This document shows positions 53,225 to 62,290 of a stretch of 64,000 bases of DNA, piece after piece. Every line of letters starts with the position of its first letter. Positions within the stretch are counted from its first letter, which is position 1. The notes below the pieces were generated by a model that was not told the origin of the DNA, made no database searches, and saw nothing but the letters and a program-made list of their open reading frames with translations. The stretch is taken from contig JAQYCQ010000037.1 of NCBI GenBank assembly GCA_028724585.1, positions 1 through 64,000 of the forward strand. Reading direction: 5' to 3'. Source of the stretch: Bacillota bacterium (GTDB taxonomy: Bacteria; Bacillota; Clostridia; Peptostreptococcales; Anaerovoracaceae). Made by a program: the position numbers and the translations under genes.

Positions 53225-55591
53225 CTACCTTATCCTGCTGTCGTTTATATATGTCATAGCCGCGAGAGCCTGCCCGAGGGCAATGCCCCCGTCGTTAGGC
53301 GGCACGAGGCTGTGTTTGAGCACCTTTATACCGCTCTCCTCCAGTCCATCGTCGACGAACCTGAGAAGGAGCAGATTCTGGAATACGCCTCCGCTGAGCG
53401 CCGCTGTCCGTATGTCGGTCATATCGCTGGCCAGCTTCACAGCCGAGATCACCTGGTCGGCGAAAGCTCTGTGGAAGATATATGCTATCTCCTTTTCATC
53501 GCGGCCCTCCAGCTTCATCTCAACTATCCATTGTACCAGCTTTTCCGCCGGTATCTTTATCCATTTCGAAATATCAGAGTCCTGCGTCAGCTCCGCTGAC
53601 ATTCCGGCGCTGCGCGCCGAGACCTCCACGTCCACATCGGCTATCTTCTGCGCCGGCTGTGACTCCTCGAACTCCTGAGCCCTGAACATCAGCGTCACCG
53701 ACATCTCGCCTTCATAGCTGGCCTGGCGGCGTATCCCGGCTATAGCCGATACCGCGTCGAACAGCCTGCCGGCGCTCGATGACCTTACGGTATTGATACC
53801 TTTTTCAGCCATGGTCTGTGTGAGCCTGCGCTCGTTCTCCTTACAGAGCCCCAGCCTCTCGACTATCTGCGGCGCCTGGTCCCCGTATATGCTGTTTATC
53901 ATCGAGGCAGCTACGCGCCAGCCCTGTTTTACTCCCAGATCTCCGCCGACGTGATAAAAAGGAGTGATATGTCCCAGCCTGTCAAATGACTTGGCGTCAG
54001 CTCTGAGGATCTCTCCTCCCCAGATAGTGCCGTCTGTCCCGTAACCGGTCCCGTCCAGAGCGGCTCCTATGACCTCTCCCTCATAGTCGTTCTCGGCCAT
54101 GCAGGAAAGGATGTGAGCGTAATGGTGCTGGACCCTGAATACAGGCAGGCCCTGGTCTTCAGCAACCGCAGTCGTATTGTACTTGGGGTGCATGTCGCAG
54201 GCAACTATCTCCGGCTCAGTCTCCAGCAGGTTCTCCATGCGCTTTATGGTCTCTTTCAGAGCCCTGACCGTCCTTATGTCCGCCATATCGCCGACATAAG
54301 GAGAAGGATAGAAGAGCTGGTTCTTAGCCACGCAGAAGGTATTCTTGAGCTCTCCTCCGACCGCCAGCACGCTTCCCTTGTATTCCCTGTTCATCATATA
54401 TGGAAGCGGAGCATATCCCCTGGAACGGCGGATCATATACGGCTTTCCCCTGTAGAAATCCATGACTGAGTCGTCCGCCCTGATAAGTATCTTCCTGTTG
54501 TGGGAAATGATGATATCGCACATGTCCAGCAGCTCCGAACGCGCGTCATCGTCTGTCCTGCAGATAGGCGCCCCGGAAACGTTGGCGCTGGTCATGACCA
54601 GGCAGTCAGTTCCCAGGTCGAAGCCGTCGTTATAATCGAAAAGGAGCATCTGCAGGGGAGCATACGGGAGCATGACTCCTATCTTAGGGTTATCTGGTGC
54701 CACCTCTTCCGCCATCATACCGCCAATCTTCCTCTTCAGGAGGATTATAGGCTTCTGGTGGCCGTCCAGGATCTCCTCGGCGTGCTCCGGTATCTCGCAT
54801 TCCCTGCGGACCGCGTTCAGATCGCGGAGCATGACCGCGAAGGGCTTGGCCGGCCTGTTCTTCAGCTTCCTCAGCCGCGCGACTGCTTCTTTATTTGTCG
54901 CGTCGCAGCAGAGATGGAAGCCGCCTATGCCCTTGACAGCCGCTATCTTTCCGGCAGCCAGGGCCTTTCTCACAGCGGTTATGGCCTCCCTGCCTTTCTG
55001 CTCACCGTCTAATATGTAAACCTCCGGCCCGCAGTCGTTGCAGCAGACTGGCTGGGCGTCGTACCTGCGTGTCTCAGGATGTGTGTACTCGTACTCGCAT
55101 TCCGGGCACATAGGGAACTCGCCCATGCTGGTCCTGTGCCGGTCGTAGGGCATGGACTGCAGTATGGTCAGCCTGGGTCCGCAGGCCGTGCAGTTTATAA
55201 AGGGATGCATATACCTGCGGTTTTCGGGGTCGAACAGCTCCTTTTTACACTTGGGACAGGTGGCGATATCCGGCGACACGAAGATATCGCCCGCCTCCTT
55301 CTCGCTCTCTATGATCTCGAAGCTCTTGAAATCAATGTCCTCGCAGGGCCTCCTGTCCACCTTAAGGACAGCCGCTCTCTCCGGCGGATTCTCCTCCAGC
55401 TCGCGCGCCAGAGCATCTATCTGACTGTCCGTTCCGCGGGCGTATATCTCCACGTAAGAGCCCTTATTAGCCACGCTTCCGGTCAGTCCTATGCTGTCGG
55501 CGGCCCGGCTGACGAAAGGACGGAAGCCCACGCCCTGAACTATTCCATAGGCCCTGATGACCGAAGTCTTTATCTTATCATTCTCACTCAT
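53225..55591 (-). CDS. hypF: Carbamoyltransferase HypF
   Basis: A 788-residue enzyme that uses carbamoyl phosphate and ATP to carbamoylate HypE. Domains in order: acylphosphatase (about 12-95, GIVQGVGFRPFV), zinc fingers with CPKC...CTACGP and CPEC...CNDCGP (about 108-185), YrdC-like (about 195-375, CDATNKEAVARLRKLKNRPAKPFAVM), Kae1-like (about 390-788). ATG at 55591 overlaps the upstream nitrogenase-like K2 gene by 8 nt. A palindrome pair (53586-53619) encodes SARSAGMSAELTQ in the C-terminal domain. Confidence 0.95.
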   Translation of the reverse strand: MSENDKIKTSVIRAYGIVQGVGFRPFVSRAADSIGLTGSVANKGSYVEIYARGTDSQIDALARELEENPPERAAVLKVDRRPCEDIDFKSFEIIESEKEAGDIFVSPDIATCPKCKKELFDPENRRYMHPFINCTACGPRLTILQSMPYDRHRTSMGEFPMCPECEYEYTHPETRRYDAQPVCCNDCGPEVYILDGEQKGREAITAVRKALAAGKIAAVKGIGGFHLCCDATNKEAVARLRKLKNRPAKPFAVMLRDLNAVRRECEIPEHAEEILDGHQKPIILLKRKIGGMMAEEVAPDNPKIGVMLPYAPLQMLLFDYNDGFDLGTDCLVMTSANVSGAPICRTDDDARSELLDMCDIIISHNRKILIRADDSVMDFYRGKPYMIRRSRGYAPLPYMMNREYKGSVLAVGGELKNTFCVAKNQLFYPSPYVGDMADIRTVRALKETIKRMENLLETEPEIVACDMHPKYNTTAVAEDQGLPVFRVQHHYAHILSCMAENDYEGEVIGAALDGTGYGTDGTIWGGEILRADAKSFDRLGHITPFYHVGGDLGVKQGWRVAASMINSIYGDQAPQIVERLGLCKENERRLTQTMAEKGINTVRSSSAGRLFDAVSAIAGIRRQASYEGEMSVTLMFRAQEFEESQPAQKIADVDVEVSARSAGMSAELTQDSDISKWIKIPAEKLVQWIVEMKLEGRDEKEIAYIFHRAFADQVISAVKLASDMTDIRTAALSGGVFQNLLLLRFVDDGLEESGIKVLKHSLVPPNDGGIALGQALAAMTYINDSRIR
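53586..53619. repeat. Palindrome pair inside hypF
   Basis: GTCAGC-TCC-GCTGAC (53586-53600) and CGGCGC-TGC-GCGCCG (53605-53619), both perfect. The order TCC unit then TGC unit is the same as in the intergenic copy at 50877-50907, so this looks like the same element within a coding region, read in frame. Confidence 0.7.
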
Positions 55592-56657
55592 CGTCAAGAT
55601 CTCCCGAAACGGCGAAATGGTTGAATTCCACGAATTCTCCGCTGAAGCCAGCGCTTTTGGCAGCCCTTCTCATGAGCTCGTCGGCTATGATCACGTCGAA
55701 GTCTCCGGAAGCCGCTATATCCATGAACTGCTTCTCCGTAGTCAGAGCAATGTCGCCCTGGCGGGTCATTTCCTTCGGCTGCATGAACCATGAGCCGCAG
55801 ACCACGCCGGCTCCGCCGGCCTCTTCTATGATATCCCTTGCCTTATCGGCTGCCGCCTGCTGGTGGATCACCAGCACCTTTTTGCCTGCCAATGTCCTGA
55901 GCTTTTCCTCCAGCTCTTTATCTATGAATGGGTAATCTATCCTGTAAGTCGTTCCGAAACGCTTTTTCAGGTATTTTGCGGCAGCGAGGCCGGAAGGCGA
56001 AACTACGATGTTTTCGGAAACCATGCCGGCTTTCCTGATGTCTTCTATGCCGCTTCCCATTCCGTAGCAGAGGAAGCGCCTGTGGACGGAGTCCTCGTAA
56101 GCTGCTTTTACTGCCGGCACGCCGTCTTTCCTTGAGATCTCCAGCGGGATCATTCCCAGTACCCCGATCAGAGTATCCTCCGAGGCAGCGGGCTTGTCTT
56201 CCTCGTTCACGTCTTCGGCGAACTTTTTGAACAAGGCTTTATAGGTATCTGAGGCGCCTTTGTCATAGAGATGGGTGCCTGTGCATTCTACGGATATTGC
56301 CGGCAGCCCGCAGCGCTTCTCGGTCATCCTGACCAGAGCGTGGAAGTCTGTGCCTATGACCGCCGGGACCGGTGTGCCGACTATAGCCGCGAAGGGGGCG
56401 TCTATCTTCTTTGAGACCGCTCCCAGCTTTTCCACCAGCTTGTCGTCGCGGCCGAGTATGGCGTCCATGTCTCGCAGGCCGGCTGAGAACACAGCTCTCG
56501 GGCTGTCCGTCCAGCGGGGCTCGTCGAATCCGCATATATTTCCTGTGCATCCGCCGGCATCGCATGTGACCGTGATCCCGCCCATGTCGTACAGCACCGA
56601 GACCGCGCCTGACTGGTCAGGAGCGAACGGCGACAGGTATTTCAGCATTCCTTTCAT
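55584..56657 (-). CDS. Nitrogenase component 1-like protein, K-like (second set)
   Basis: A 357-residue protein of the nitrogenase component 1 (oxidoreductase) superfamily, shorter than NifK (about 500). N-terminal cysteines C32, C37 and C42 lie in TCDAGGCTGNICGFDEPRW, where component 1 proteins ligate a cluster; DMDAILGRDDKLVEKL and VGTPVPAVIGTDFHAL follow. The motif GFDEPRW is shared with the other K-like protein, as HDEPRW. The role is unknown; presumably half of a heterodimer with the D-like protein upstream. Starts at TGATG, sharing 1 nt with the preceding gene, and overlaps hypF by 8 nt, which ties it to Fe(CN)2CO synthesis genes. Confidence 0.82.
   Translation of the reverse strand: MKGMLKYLSPFAPDQSGAVSVLYDMGGITVTCDAGGCTGNICGFDEPRWTDSPRAVFSAGLRDMDAILGRDDKLVEKLGAVSKKIDAPFAAIVGTPVPAVIGTDFHALVRMTEKRCGLPAISVECTGTHLYDKGASDTYKALFKKFAEDVNEEDKPAASEDTLIGVLGMIPLEISRKDGVPAVKAAYEDSVHRRFLCYGMGSGIEDIRKAGMVSENIVVSPSGLAAAKYLKKRFGTTYRIDYPFIDKELEEKLRTLAGKKVLVIHQQAAADKARDIIEEAGGAGVVCGSWFMQPKEMTRQGDIALTTEKQFMDIAASGDFDVIIADELMRRAAKSAGFSGEFVEFNHFAVSGDLDDE
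55806..55820. repeat. TCC palindrome inside the second K-like gene
   Basis: GCCGGC-TCC-GCCGGC, perfect, identical to the copy at 26524; encodes AGGAG. Confidence 0.5.
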
Positions 56658-57961
56658 CAGTTTTCCCTCCTGTCCATAGCGTCTGACAGAGCCTTGTAAA
56701 GATGCTCTACAGCGGCGTAGCCGAACGGCTGCACATCCTGGTTCCAGGCCACATTCGGCGCGTCCGGATGATAGTAGGCCGCGTCAGCGCCTATAGTCAC
56801 GTCCACCGCCTGCTCAGAGCAGTCGTAATAGATCATAGACGGCGAGAGGTTTGTGTAGATCCGGGTCTCAGGAGAGATCTCCGCTATCCTCTTTACATAG
56901 ACGAAATTCTCGCCCGATACAGTTCCGTAGATCTCAGGGACGCGGCAGTCGCTCCTCAGGAGGGACAGGGCGATCTCGAATGTATCGCCGTTCAGCGTTT
57001 CGCCTATAGCGAAGGAAGCGCCCGGGTATCTGTCCGTAAAGTCCTTTATGGCGGTCTCAGCCTTTTCCCTGTACACACTATCATCTATCTCAGCGCCTAT
57101 AGCCGAGCCGAAGAGCTCATACTGCCTGTGGATCATAGCCGGCTGATGGAGCTTTCTCAGCTCAATATACGGCATGCCCAGCCTCTTGTTGAGGTCGCCG
57201 GCCGCCAGCCTGCACTCGGGATTTATGATGATATTGAAGTTCGCCTCGGACATCTTGAGGTACTCATCAAAGTCCTTCATTCTGGATATCTCATTGATCT
57301 TTTTCACTCCGGCAGCCTTGAGGATCTGGTAGATCTCGCTGTCGTCAGTCAGCGGGGCGAACTCGCCCATGAGGTTGACCACGTTGGATCTTCTTTTTGT
57401 CTTCTCGAGCAGGGAGTAGATAGACTTCCTGACCGAGTTCATAGGCGGCTCCCTTCCTTCTCTGGTAAGGGCGTACATGTAGCTGGGCAGGACCGGCAGG
57501 CCGGCGTATTCCGAAGCCTTTCGACAGACTCTCTCCATATCGGTTCCCAGCAGGGCATCGACGCAGGTTATGCAGATCATAACGCAGGACGGTCTTTCTT
57601 CGCAGGAATCCGCCGCTTCCTTGACCGCTTCAGGTATCTTTTTAAGATGCCTTCCGGTCACTATATCCGTGTCGTCCATGAGCAGGTAAAAGAATCTGTC
57701 GCGATATCCGCCTGACCTGCTCAGTATGGTCGTGTTCCGGCCGCAGCAGCCCGGCGCCACAAGGAGCTCTATAGAGCCCGGCACAGCCAGGGCAGCCCTC
57801 TTTACTCCGAAGCCCTGAGCTCCCGGAGAGTTGAAGGACAGCGCCGCCGGCGAGCTGTAGATCAGGTGCTTTGAGGACTGGAGCTCTTCAGGGACTCCGT
57901 CCATTCCCGCCTCTGCCAGGTCCGCGGCTGTTATATAAAATGCTCTGTTGTTTTCAGTCAT
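56657..57961 (-). CDS. Nitrogenase component 1-like protein, D-like (second set)
   Basis: A 434-residue component 1-like protein. Adjacent cysteines C72 and C73 (LVAPGCCGRNTT) and C133 (ICITCVDALLGTD) occupy places where D-type subunits hold a shared cluster. NLMGEFAPLTDDSEIYQILKAAGVKKI is the second Rossmann-like domain. ATG at 57961 lies 1 nt after the H2 stop behind GCGGAG. It is not NifD: shorter, and the N-terminal extension is different. Substrate unknown. Confidence 0.82.
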   Translation of the reverse strand: MTENNRAFYITAADLAEAGMDGVPEELQSSKHLIYSSPAALSFNSPGAQGFGVKRAALAVPGSIELLVAPGCCGRNTTILSRSGGYRDRFFYLLMDDTDIVTGRHLKKIPEAVKEAADSCEERPSCVMICITCVDALLGTDMERVCRKASEYAGLPVLPSYMYALTREGREPPMNSVRKSIYSLLEKTKRRSNVVNLMGEFAPLTDDSEIYQILKAAGVKKINEISRMKDFDEYLKMSEANFNIIINPECRLAAGDLNKRLGMPYIELRKLHQPAMIHRQYELFGSAIGAEIDDSVYREKAETAIKDFTDRYPGASFAIGETLNGDTFEIALSLLRSDCRVPEIYGTVSGENFVYVKRIAEISPETRIYTNLSPSMIYYDCSEQAVDVTIGADAAYYHPDAPNVAWNQDVQPFGYAAVEHLYKALSDAMDRREN

Positions 57962-57962
57962 A

Positions 57963-58730
57963 TCAATTCTCCGCGCTTTCATCGGCTTCCAGCAGCCTCT
58001 TTGCCAGGTCCATGTAGATCTTACTGATCTCCAGCTCCGGGTCACCCTCTATGACAGTCTTGCCCTGGTCCTCATAGTGGATGATGTCCTGGCTTCTCGG
58101 AATGTCAGCGATTATCTCAAGACCATGTTCTTCAGCAAAAGCCTCTACCTTCTCCCGCTCGTTCTCGACATTCCTCCTGTTGAGGATGATGCCTCCCACA
58201 GAAGCGTATCCCCTGTCCTCGAAATTATCCACTGCTGTCTTGATGTTGTTTGCCGCGTAAAGAGCCATCTTCTCACCGGAAGTGACTATGAGCACTTTCT
58301 CAGCATAGCCTTCGCGGATAGGAGCCGCGAAGCCTCCGCATACAACGTCGCCCAGAACATCGTAGAGAACGACGTCCGGCCTGTATTCCTCGAAAAGATC
58401 CAGCTCGTCCAGCAGGGCAAATGTCGATATTATCCCCCTGCCCGCGCAGCCCAGACCCGGAGTCGGGCCGCCTGTTTCTATGCAGAGGACCCCGCCGAAG
58501 CCTATCTTCGAGATCTGCTCTATGCTGTCAGGCTCCTCGTCGAACTCTCGCATGTAGTCCATGACCGGCTGCAGCGGCTGTCCGCCCAGCAGGTTTATCG
58601 TAGAGTCCGCCTTAGGGTCGCACCCTATCTGTATGACTCTCTTTCCGAGAGCCGAAAAAGCCGCGGCAAGGTTGCTGGTCGTGGTCGACTTGCCTATGCC
58701 GCCTTTTCCGTAAACTGCTAATTTAAGCAT
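57963..58730 (-). CDS. Nitrogenase iron protein-like ATPase, H-like (second set)
   Basis: A 255-residue NifH/BchL/CfbC-family reductase. P-loop GKGGIGKST (8-16), CDPKADST (37-44), and the two subunit-bridging [4Fe-4S] ligands C95 (GLGCAGRGI) and C131 (DVVCGGF). It should pass electrons with ATP hydrolysis to the D2-K2 pair encoded downstream. ATG at 58730 follows GGAGGAGAATGT. Lies 29 nt after the K1 gene. Confidence 0.92.
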   Translation of the reverse strand: MLKLAVYGKGGIGKSTTTSNLAAAFSALGKRVIQIGCDPKADSTINLLGGQPLQPVMDYMREFDEEPDSIEQISKIGFGGVLCIETGGPTPGLGCAGRGIISTFALLDELDLFEEYRPDVVLYDVLGDVVCGGFAAPIREGYAEKVLIVTSGEKMALYAANNIKTAVDNFEDRGYASVGGIILNRRNVENEREKVEAFAEEHGLEIIADIPRSQDIIHYEDQGKTVIEGDPELEISKIYMDLAKRLLEADESAEN

Positions 58731-58759
58731 ACATTCTCCTCCATTTCCAGCCCGGCCGG

Positions 58760-59986
58760 TCACTTTCTGAAGTCATAAAGGCTTTCCGCCAGCGGCCTGT
58801 CTATAAGGTTGGGATTCACGCTGTCGTAGATCCTGCCCGAAAAAGCTTCGTGAGGCAGAGCATAAAATGTCAGTCCCTGCGGAAGCAGAGGCCTGTACAT
58901 GGGATCCGCCATGAATCCTCTGCAGCCCTCTTCCTTTATGGCTTCCATGATGTCGTCCTCTTCCGGGGTCAGCCTGTCCTGAGGGCGCATCAGCATATCG
59001 TCCGTATCTAAAGGACAGAGGACCCTGATGTCGACGCCCTGCTCCATGGCCGCAGCTGCCGCGACAGAAGCCTGGTAGACACTCTCGCCCACAGCTGCTA
59101 TCCAGCCTGCCCCGCCTTCTTCCGGAGCAGGGATATCCATGTAAGAGGAAAGGCTCTTCCCTGTTTCTATCGCTCCTCTCATCCTGCCAGCCAGATGGGC
59201 AGCGAACTCTGCGCCCACCGGTATTCCGACTACATAAGGGGTCCCGAACCTTTTTTCCAGCAGGCGAGCGGCTGCCAGTCCCCCGTAGGAAAGGACCAGA
59301 TTCAGGTCCGCTTCGCCCGCGCGCGATATATCCTCCAGGGAGCATCCCATAGCTATAGATGCTCCCGTTTTAAATCCGTTCTTCTCAAGCCATATTTCTA
59401 TAGACTCTATGCTCCCGTTAAGAGAAAAGTCCAGCGGAGTCGCGCCGAGCAGGTTTACAACGGCGCCGGACCGCGCTTCCCGCGGAGCGGCTCCGTCAGC
59501 GGAGCTGTCGTAAGCAGCCGAGGCGCTGTTTTCTTTTCCTGTCAGGGCGAACCTGTCCACTATGGCCTCCAGCGCCATGGAGATCCCTCTGGTATAGTGG
59601 TCCATGCCGTTGGCTTCGAAGCCGAAGCACGGTACGCCCGTTTTATGCTCCAGTATCTCGGCTATGGCCTGGAAATCCGTGCCTATCATGTAGGGGATAG
59701 GCGCTCCCACCACAGCTATGAACTTAGGGTGGAGCTCGGCGGCAGTTTCTGTTATGTCGTTTATGAGCTTTTCGTCATCGCCCATGATGGCTTCCATCTC
59801 CGAGATGGCTGATATGTAGATCATGCTGTCCATGTCGTACCAGCGGGGCTCGTCGTGGGTGGTGTATGTGGAATTGCAGCCGGAGGCGTCGTGCATGACT
59901 ACCATGCCGCCCAGCTCGTAGAGTGCCGAGCAGACGCCGAATTCGTCCGATGAGTATGTAGATATCAGTGCCGCTACCTGTTTCAT
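58760..59986 (-). CDS. Nitrogenase component 1-like protein, K-like (first set)
   Basis: A 408-residue K-like protein. C19 ([12 protein letters not shown]) and C37 ([18 protein letters not shown]) are candidate cluster ligands; [12 protein letters not shown] and [16 protein letters not shown] align with the second K-like protein (55584-56657). Compared with that paralogue, the linker after residue 148 is about 14 residues longer; this extra part ([19 protein letters not shown]) is encoded by palindrome sequence at 59484-59509. ATGA overlap of 4 nt with the D1 gene. Confidence 0.82.
   Translation of the reverse strand: MKQVAALISTYSSDEFGVCSALYELGGMVVMHDASGCNSTYTTHDEPRWYDMDSMIYISAISEMEAIMGDDEKLINDITETAAELHPKFIAVVGAPIPYMIGTDFQAIAEILEHKTGVPCFGFEANGMDHYTRGISMALEAIVDRFALTGKENSASAAYDSSADGAAPREARSGAVVNLLGATPLDFSLNGSIESIEIWLEKNGFKTGASIAMGCSLEDISRAGEADLNLVLSYGGLAAARLLEKRFGTPYVVGIPVGAEFAAHLAGRMRGAIETGKSLSSYMDIPAPEEGGAGWIAAVGESVYQASVAAAAAMEQGVDIRVLCPLDTDDMLMRPQDRLTPEEDDIMEAIKEEGCRGFMADPMYRPLLPQGLTFYALPHEAFSGRIYDSVNPNLIDRPLAESLYDFRK
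59495..59509. repeat. GGA palindrome (one mismatch) inside the first K-like gene
   Basis: GTCAGC-GGA-GCTGTC, one T-T mismatch at the second position; next to CGGAG-CGG-CTCCG (59483-59495). Encodes DSSAD. The same mismatch position occurs at 17192 and 61315. Confidence 0.55.
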
Positions 59987-61395
59987 ATTACGCTCTTCAC
60001 CCCTCTTCCCTTGCGCTGGATGATGGTCTTCATATCCTTAGGCTCCATGAAGGCCTCCTTCATGAGCTCAGCTATCCTTACTATGCCTTTGTAACCGTAA
60101 TAGAGGCCCTCGTCTCCGCCGCCTTCCACGACATTGACGAAATGATCTGTTCCGGTGAAATAGGCGGCCTTCTGGCCCAGCGCCAGATATCTGCCGTCCC
60201 TTTGCCTGTCGGCGAAGCGCATCTCCGGTCTCACGCAGGAGGATACCCTGATATCAGGATAGTTTTTCTGTACCCAGCGGAAGTCTTCCTCGTCCTCCGC
60301 GGCGAAGCCGTCGGCGAATATCTCGCGCACGTTTATCCCGTGCTCCAGCAGCAGGCGGACCAGGCTCATGATCTCGAAGGTAAAGCTGTAGTCTATAGCG
60401 ACAGGTGTGTCGCCTATCAGGTCTTTGACCTCAGCCAGAGCTTTGTCAGCTTCAGCCCTGAGACCGCTGGTGTCAATGGCCGTGATCCCGCAGTATTCAG
60501 CCAGCTTCCTGTAGTTTTCGTCTATCCTGTCATAGCGGAAGAAGGCCGGCAGATAAGCGTACTTCTGGCCCAGGCGCTTTTCCAGTCTCTCAGCTGAATT
60601 CTTAGCCAGCGGCTCTATATATATGTTGAAAGGAGCCCTGGCCATGTTCTGGTACTCTTCGTAGGTATTGCTGTCGTGGATCTGGACGATCTTTTTGCCG
60701 GCCGACGCGGCGATATCGTAGATCTCGCTGTCCGCGAATACCTTCCTGTTGCTGCCTATGATATTTATCAGGGAATCGTCGAAGGGCTGCGGCTTCAGCA
60801 GCTCGTACATCTGGATCCTCATCTTCTGGTCCGGAGTGATGCCGCTCTTTCTCAGGGTCGGTATCATATAACAGTCGTCGAAATCAATGTCCGGGAATCT
60901 CTTTCTCAGAGTATCAAAGACATAATCCTGATCGTAGGCCAGGAAGAAGTGCTGGCAGTTGATGAATATCAGTATCGCCTTGGGTCTGTACGGCAGTTTT
61001 TCCAGCACATCGGCCACTCCGTCTATCATCAGCTCTTCCATGCCGCCCTCGAGCACGTTGTTTTCGCGGACTTCTATGGCTGAGTACCTTCCCATTCCGT
61101 CCATCTCCGCCGCTGTCAGCACAACGCCCCTGAGGCAGCCCTCCGCGCAGACGAATATCTCGTGCGATTCCGGGATCAGCATGCCCGTGTGTACTATGTT
61201 CCAGGTGCCGCGGGCCGGTGAACTGTACTCCAGGCCTTCTTTGAACGGCGCCGGGAAATGGGCCTCCGCCAGGCTGACCGAGGCTGGGCCGCCGATCCCG
61301 GCAGCGGCAGCAAGGTCCGCGGAGCGGTCGTCGAAAAGGCATCCGCAGCCTGTTTTCTCCGGCTTGTTTCTGTCATGACTGAGTTTTTTCAGCAT
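59983..61395 (-). CDS. Nitrogenase component 1-like protein, D-like (first set)
   Basis: A 470-residue component 1-like protein. N-terminal GCGC (C17, C19) is a possible extra metal site. C83 and C87 (IFVCAEGCLRGVVLTAAEM) and C147 (FINCQHFF) are placed like the cluster ligands of D subunits. RENNVLEGGMEELMIDGVADVLEKLP and DDCYMIPTLRKSGITPDQKMR resemble uncharacterised clostridial proteins annotated only as nitrogenase component 1. Partner: K1, whose start it overlaps. No cofactor-insertion genes (nifB/E/N) are in the window. Confidence 0.83.
   Translation of the reverse strand: MLKKLSHDRNKPEKTGCGCLFDDRSADLAAAAGIGGPASVSLAEAHFPAPFKEGLEYSSPARGTWNIVHTGMLIPESHEIFVCAEGCLRGVVLTAAEMDGMGRYSAIEVRENNVLEGGMEELMIDGVADVLEKLPYRPKAILIFINCQHFFLAYDQDYVFDTLRKRFPDIDFDDCYMIPTLRKSGITPDQKMRIQMYELLKPQPFDDSLINIIGSNRKVFADSEIYDIAASAGKKIVQIHDSNTYEEYQNMARAPFNIYIEPLAKNSAERLEKRLGQKYAYLPAFFRYDRIDENYRKLAEYCGITAIDTSGLRAEADKALAEVKDLIGDTPVAIDYSFTFEIMSLVRLLLEHGINVREIFADGFAAEDEEDFRWVQKNYPDIRVSSCVRPEMRFADRQRDGRYLALGQKAAYFTGTDHFVNVVEGGGDEGLYYGYKGIVRIAELMKEAFMEPKDMKTIIQRKGRGVKSVI
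61315..61329. repeat. GGA palindrome (one mismatch) inside the first D-like gene
   Basis: GTCCGC-GGA-GCGGTC, one T-T mismatch at the second position; encodes DRSAD near the N-terminus. Confidence 0.5.
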
Positions 61396-61415
61396 CAGCT
61401 TCTATTTCCTTTCTT

Positions 61416-62228
61416 CTATATGATTCCGCCGCCGACGTATCGCGGCTGGTCCATAACTCCTGAATCCTTTGCTGTGCTCCTGCATACCTCGAGTACCGAA
61501 TCAGCCAGCTTCCTGTATTCCCTGGCCATGTCGCTGTCAGGGAAGGCCTCTATGACAGTCTGGTTAAGGGGTTCCGCTTCCTGGACTGTGCTCGATCTCG
61601 GAAGCACACCGACTATACCAGTGTTGAAATCACCGCAGAGCTCCTGGACCTTGCCCAGCTCGTTCTTGACGCCGCTGCTGTTGACTATCATGCCGCCCAG
61701 GCGCGCGTAGCCTCTGCCCCTGAAGTTGTCTATGGCCATGGCTATGTTTGCCGCCGCGTGTATGGACATGTTCTCGCCCGATGTGAGCACAAACACGTTC
61801 TGCGCGTAGCCTTTTCTCATGGGCATTGAAAAGCCGCCGCAGACGACGTCGCCCAGAACATCGTAAAATACTATATCCGGTTTATAGATCTCGTAGGCGC
61901 CTTTCTTCTCCAGCTTTTCGAGAGCGGTGATTATGCCTCTGCCCGCGCATCCGAAGCCCGGTACAGGCCCGCCTGCCTCTACACAGATGACTCCGCCGTA
62001 GCCTTCCATGCATATTTCTGAAAGATCGAAATCTTCTTTCTTTTTGTTTACCGTATCCAGCACAGTCGGCAGCTCCCTGCCGTGCCTGAGCAGTATGGTA
62101 GAGTCTGCCTTGGGGTCGCAGCCTATCTGCATGACCTTCAGGCCTTTATCCGCCAGGGCAGCCGAGATATTGCTGACCGTGGTCGATTTTCCTATGCCGC
62201 CTTTTCCGTAAATTGCCGCTTTTATCAT
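61416..62228 (-). CDS. Nitrogenase iron protein-like ATPase, H-like (first set)
   Basis: A 270-residue NifH/BchL/CfbC-family protein. P-loop GKGGIGKST (8-16), CDPKADST (37-44), [4Fe-4S] ligands C94 (GFGCAGRGI) and C130 ([10 protein letters not shown]). The C-terminus ends in a glycine-rich tail (YVGGGII). It should be the electron donor of the D1-K1 pair 20 nt downstream. The start follows GAGGTGAAAC, 62 nt after the ACT-type regulator gene. It differs clearly from H2, so the two sets are not a recent duplication. Confidence 0.92.
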   Translation of the reverse strand: MIKAAIYGKGGIGKSTTVSNISAALADKGLKVMQIGCDPKADSTILLRHGRELPTVLDTVNKKKEDFDLSEICMEGYGGVICVEAGGPVPGFGCAGRGIITALEKLEKKGAYEIYKPDIVFYDVLGDVVCGGFSMPMRKGYAQNVFVLTSGENMSIHAAANIAMAIDNFRGRGYARLGGMIVNSSGVKNELGKVQELCGDFNTGIVGVLPRSSTVQEAEPLNQTVIEAFPDSDMAREYRKLADSVLEVCRSTAKDSGVMDQPRYVGGGII

Positions 62229-62290
62229 GTTTCACCTCGTAAAATGCCGGTTGTTTATCTGCCGCCGGGGATGAGCCCGCGCGGTTTCTT

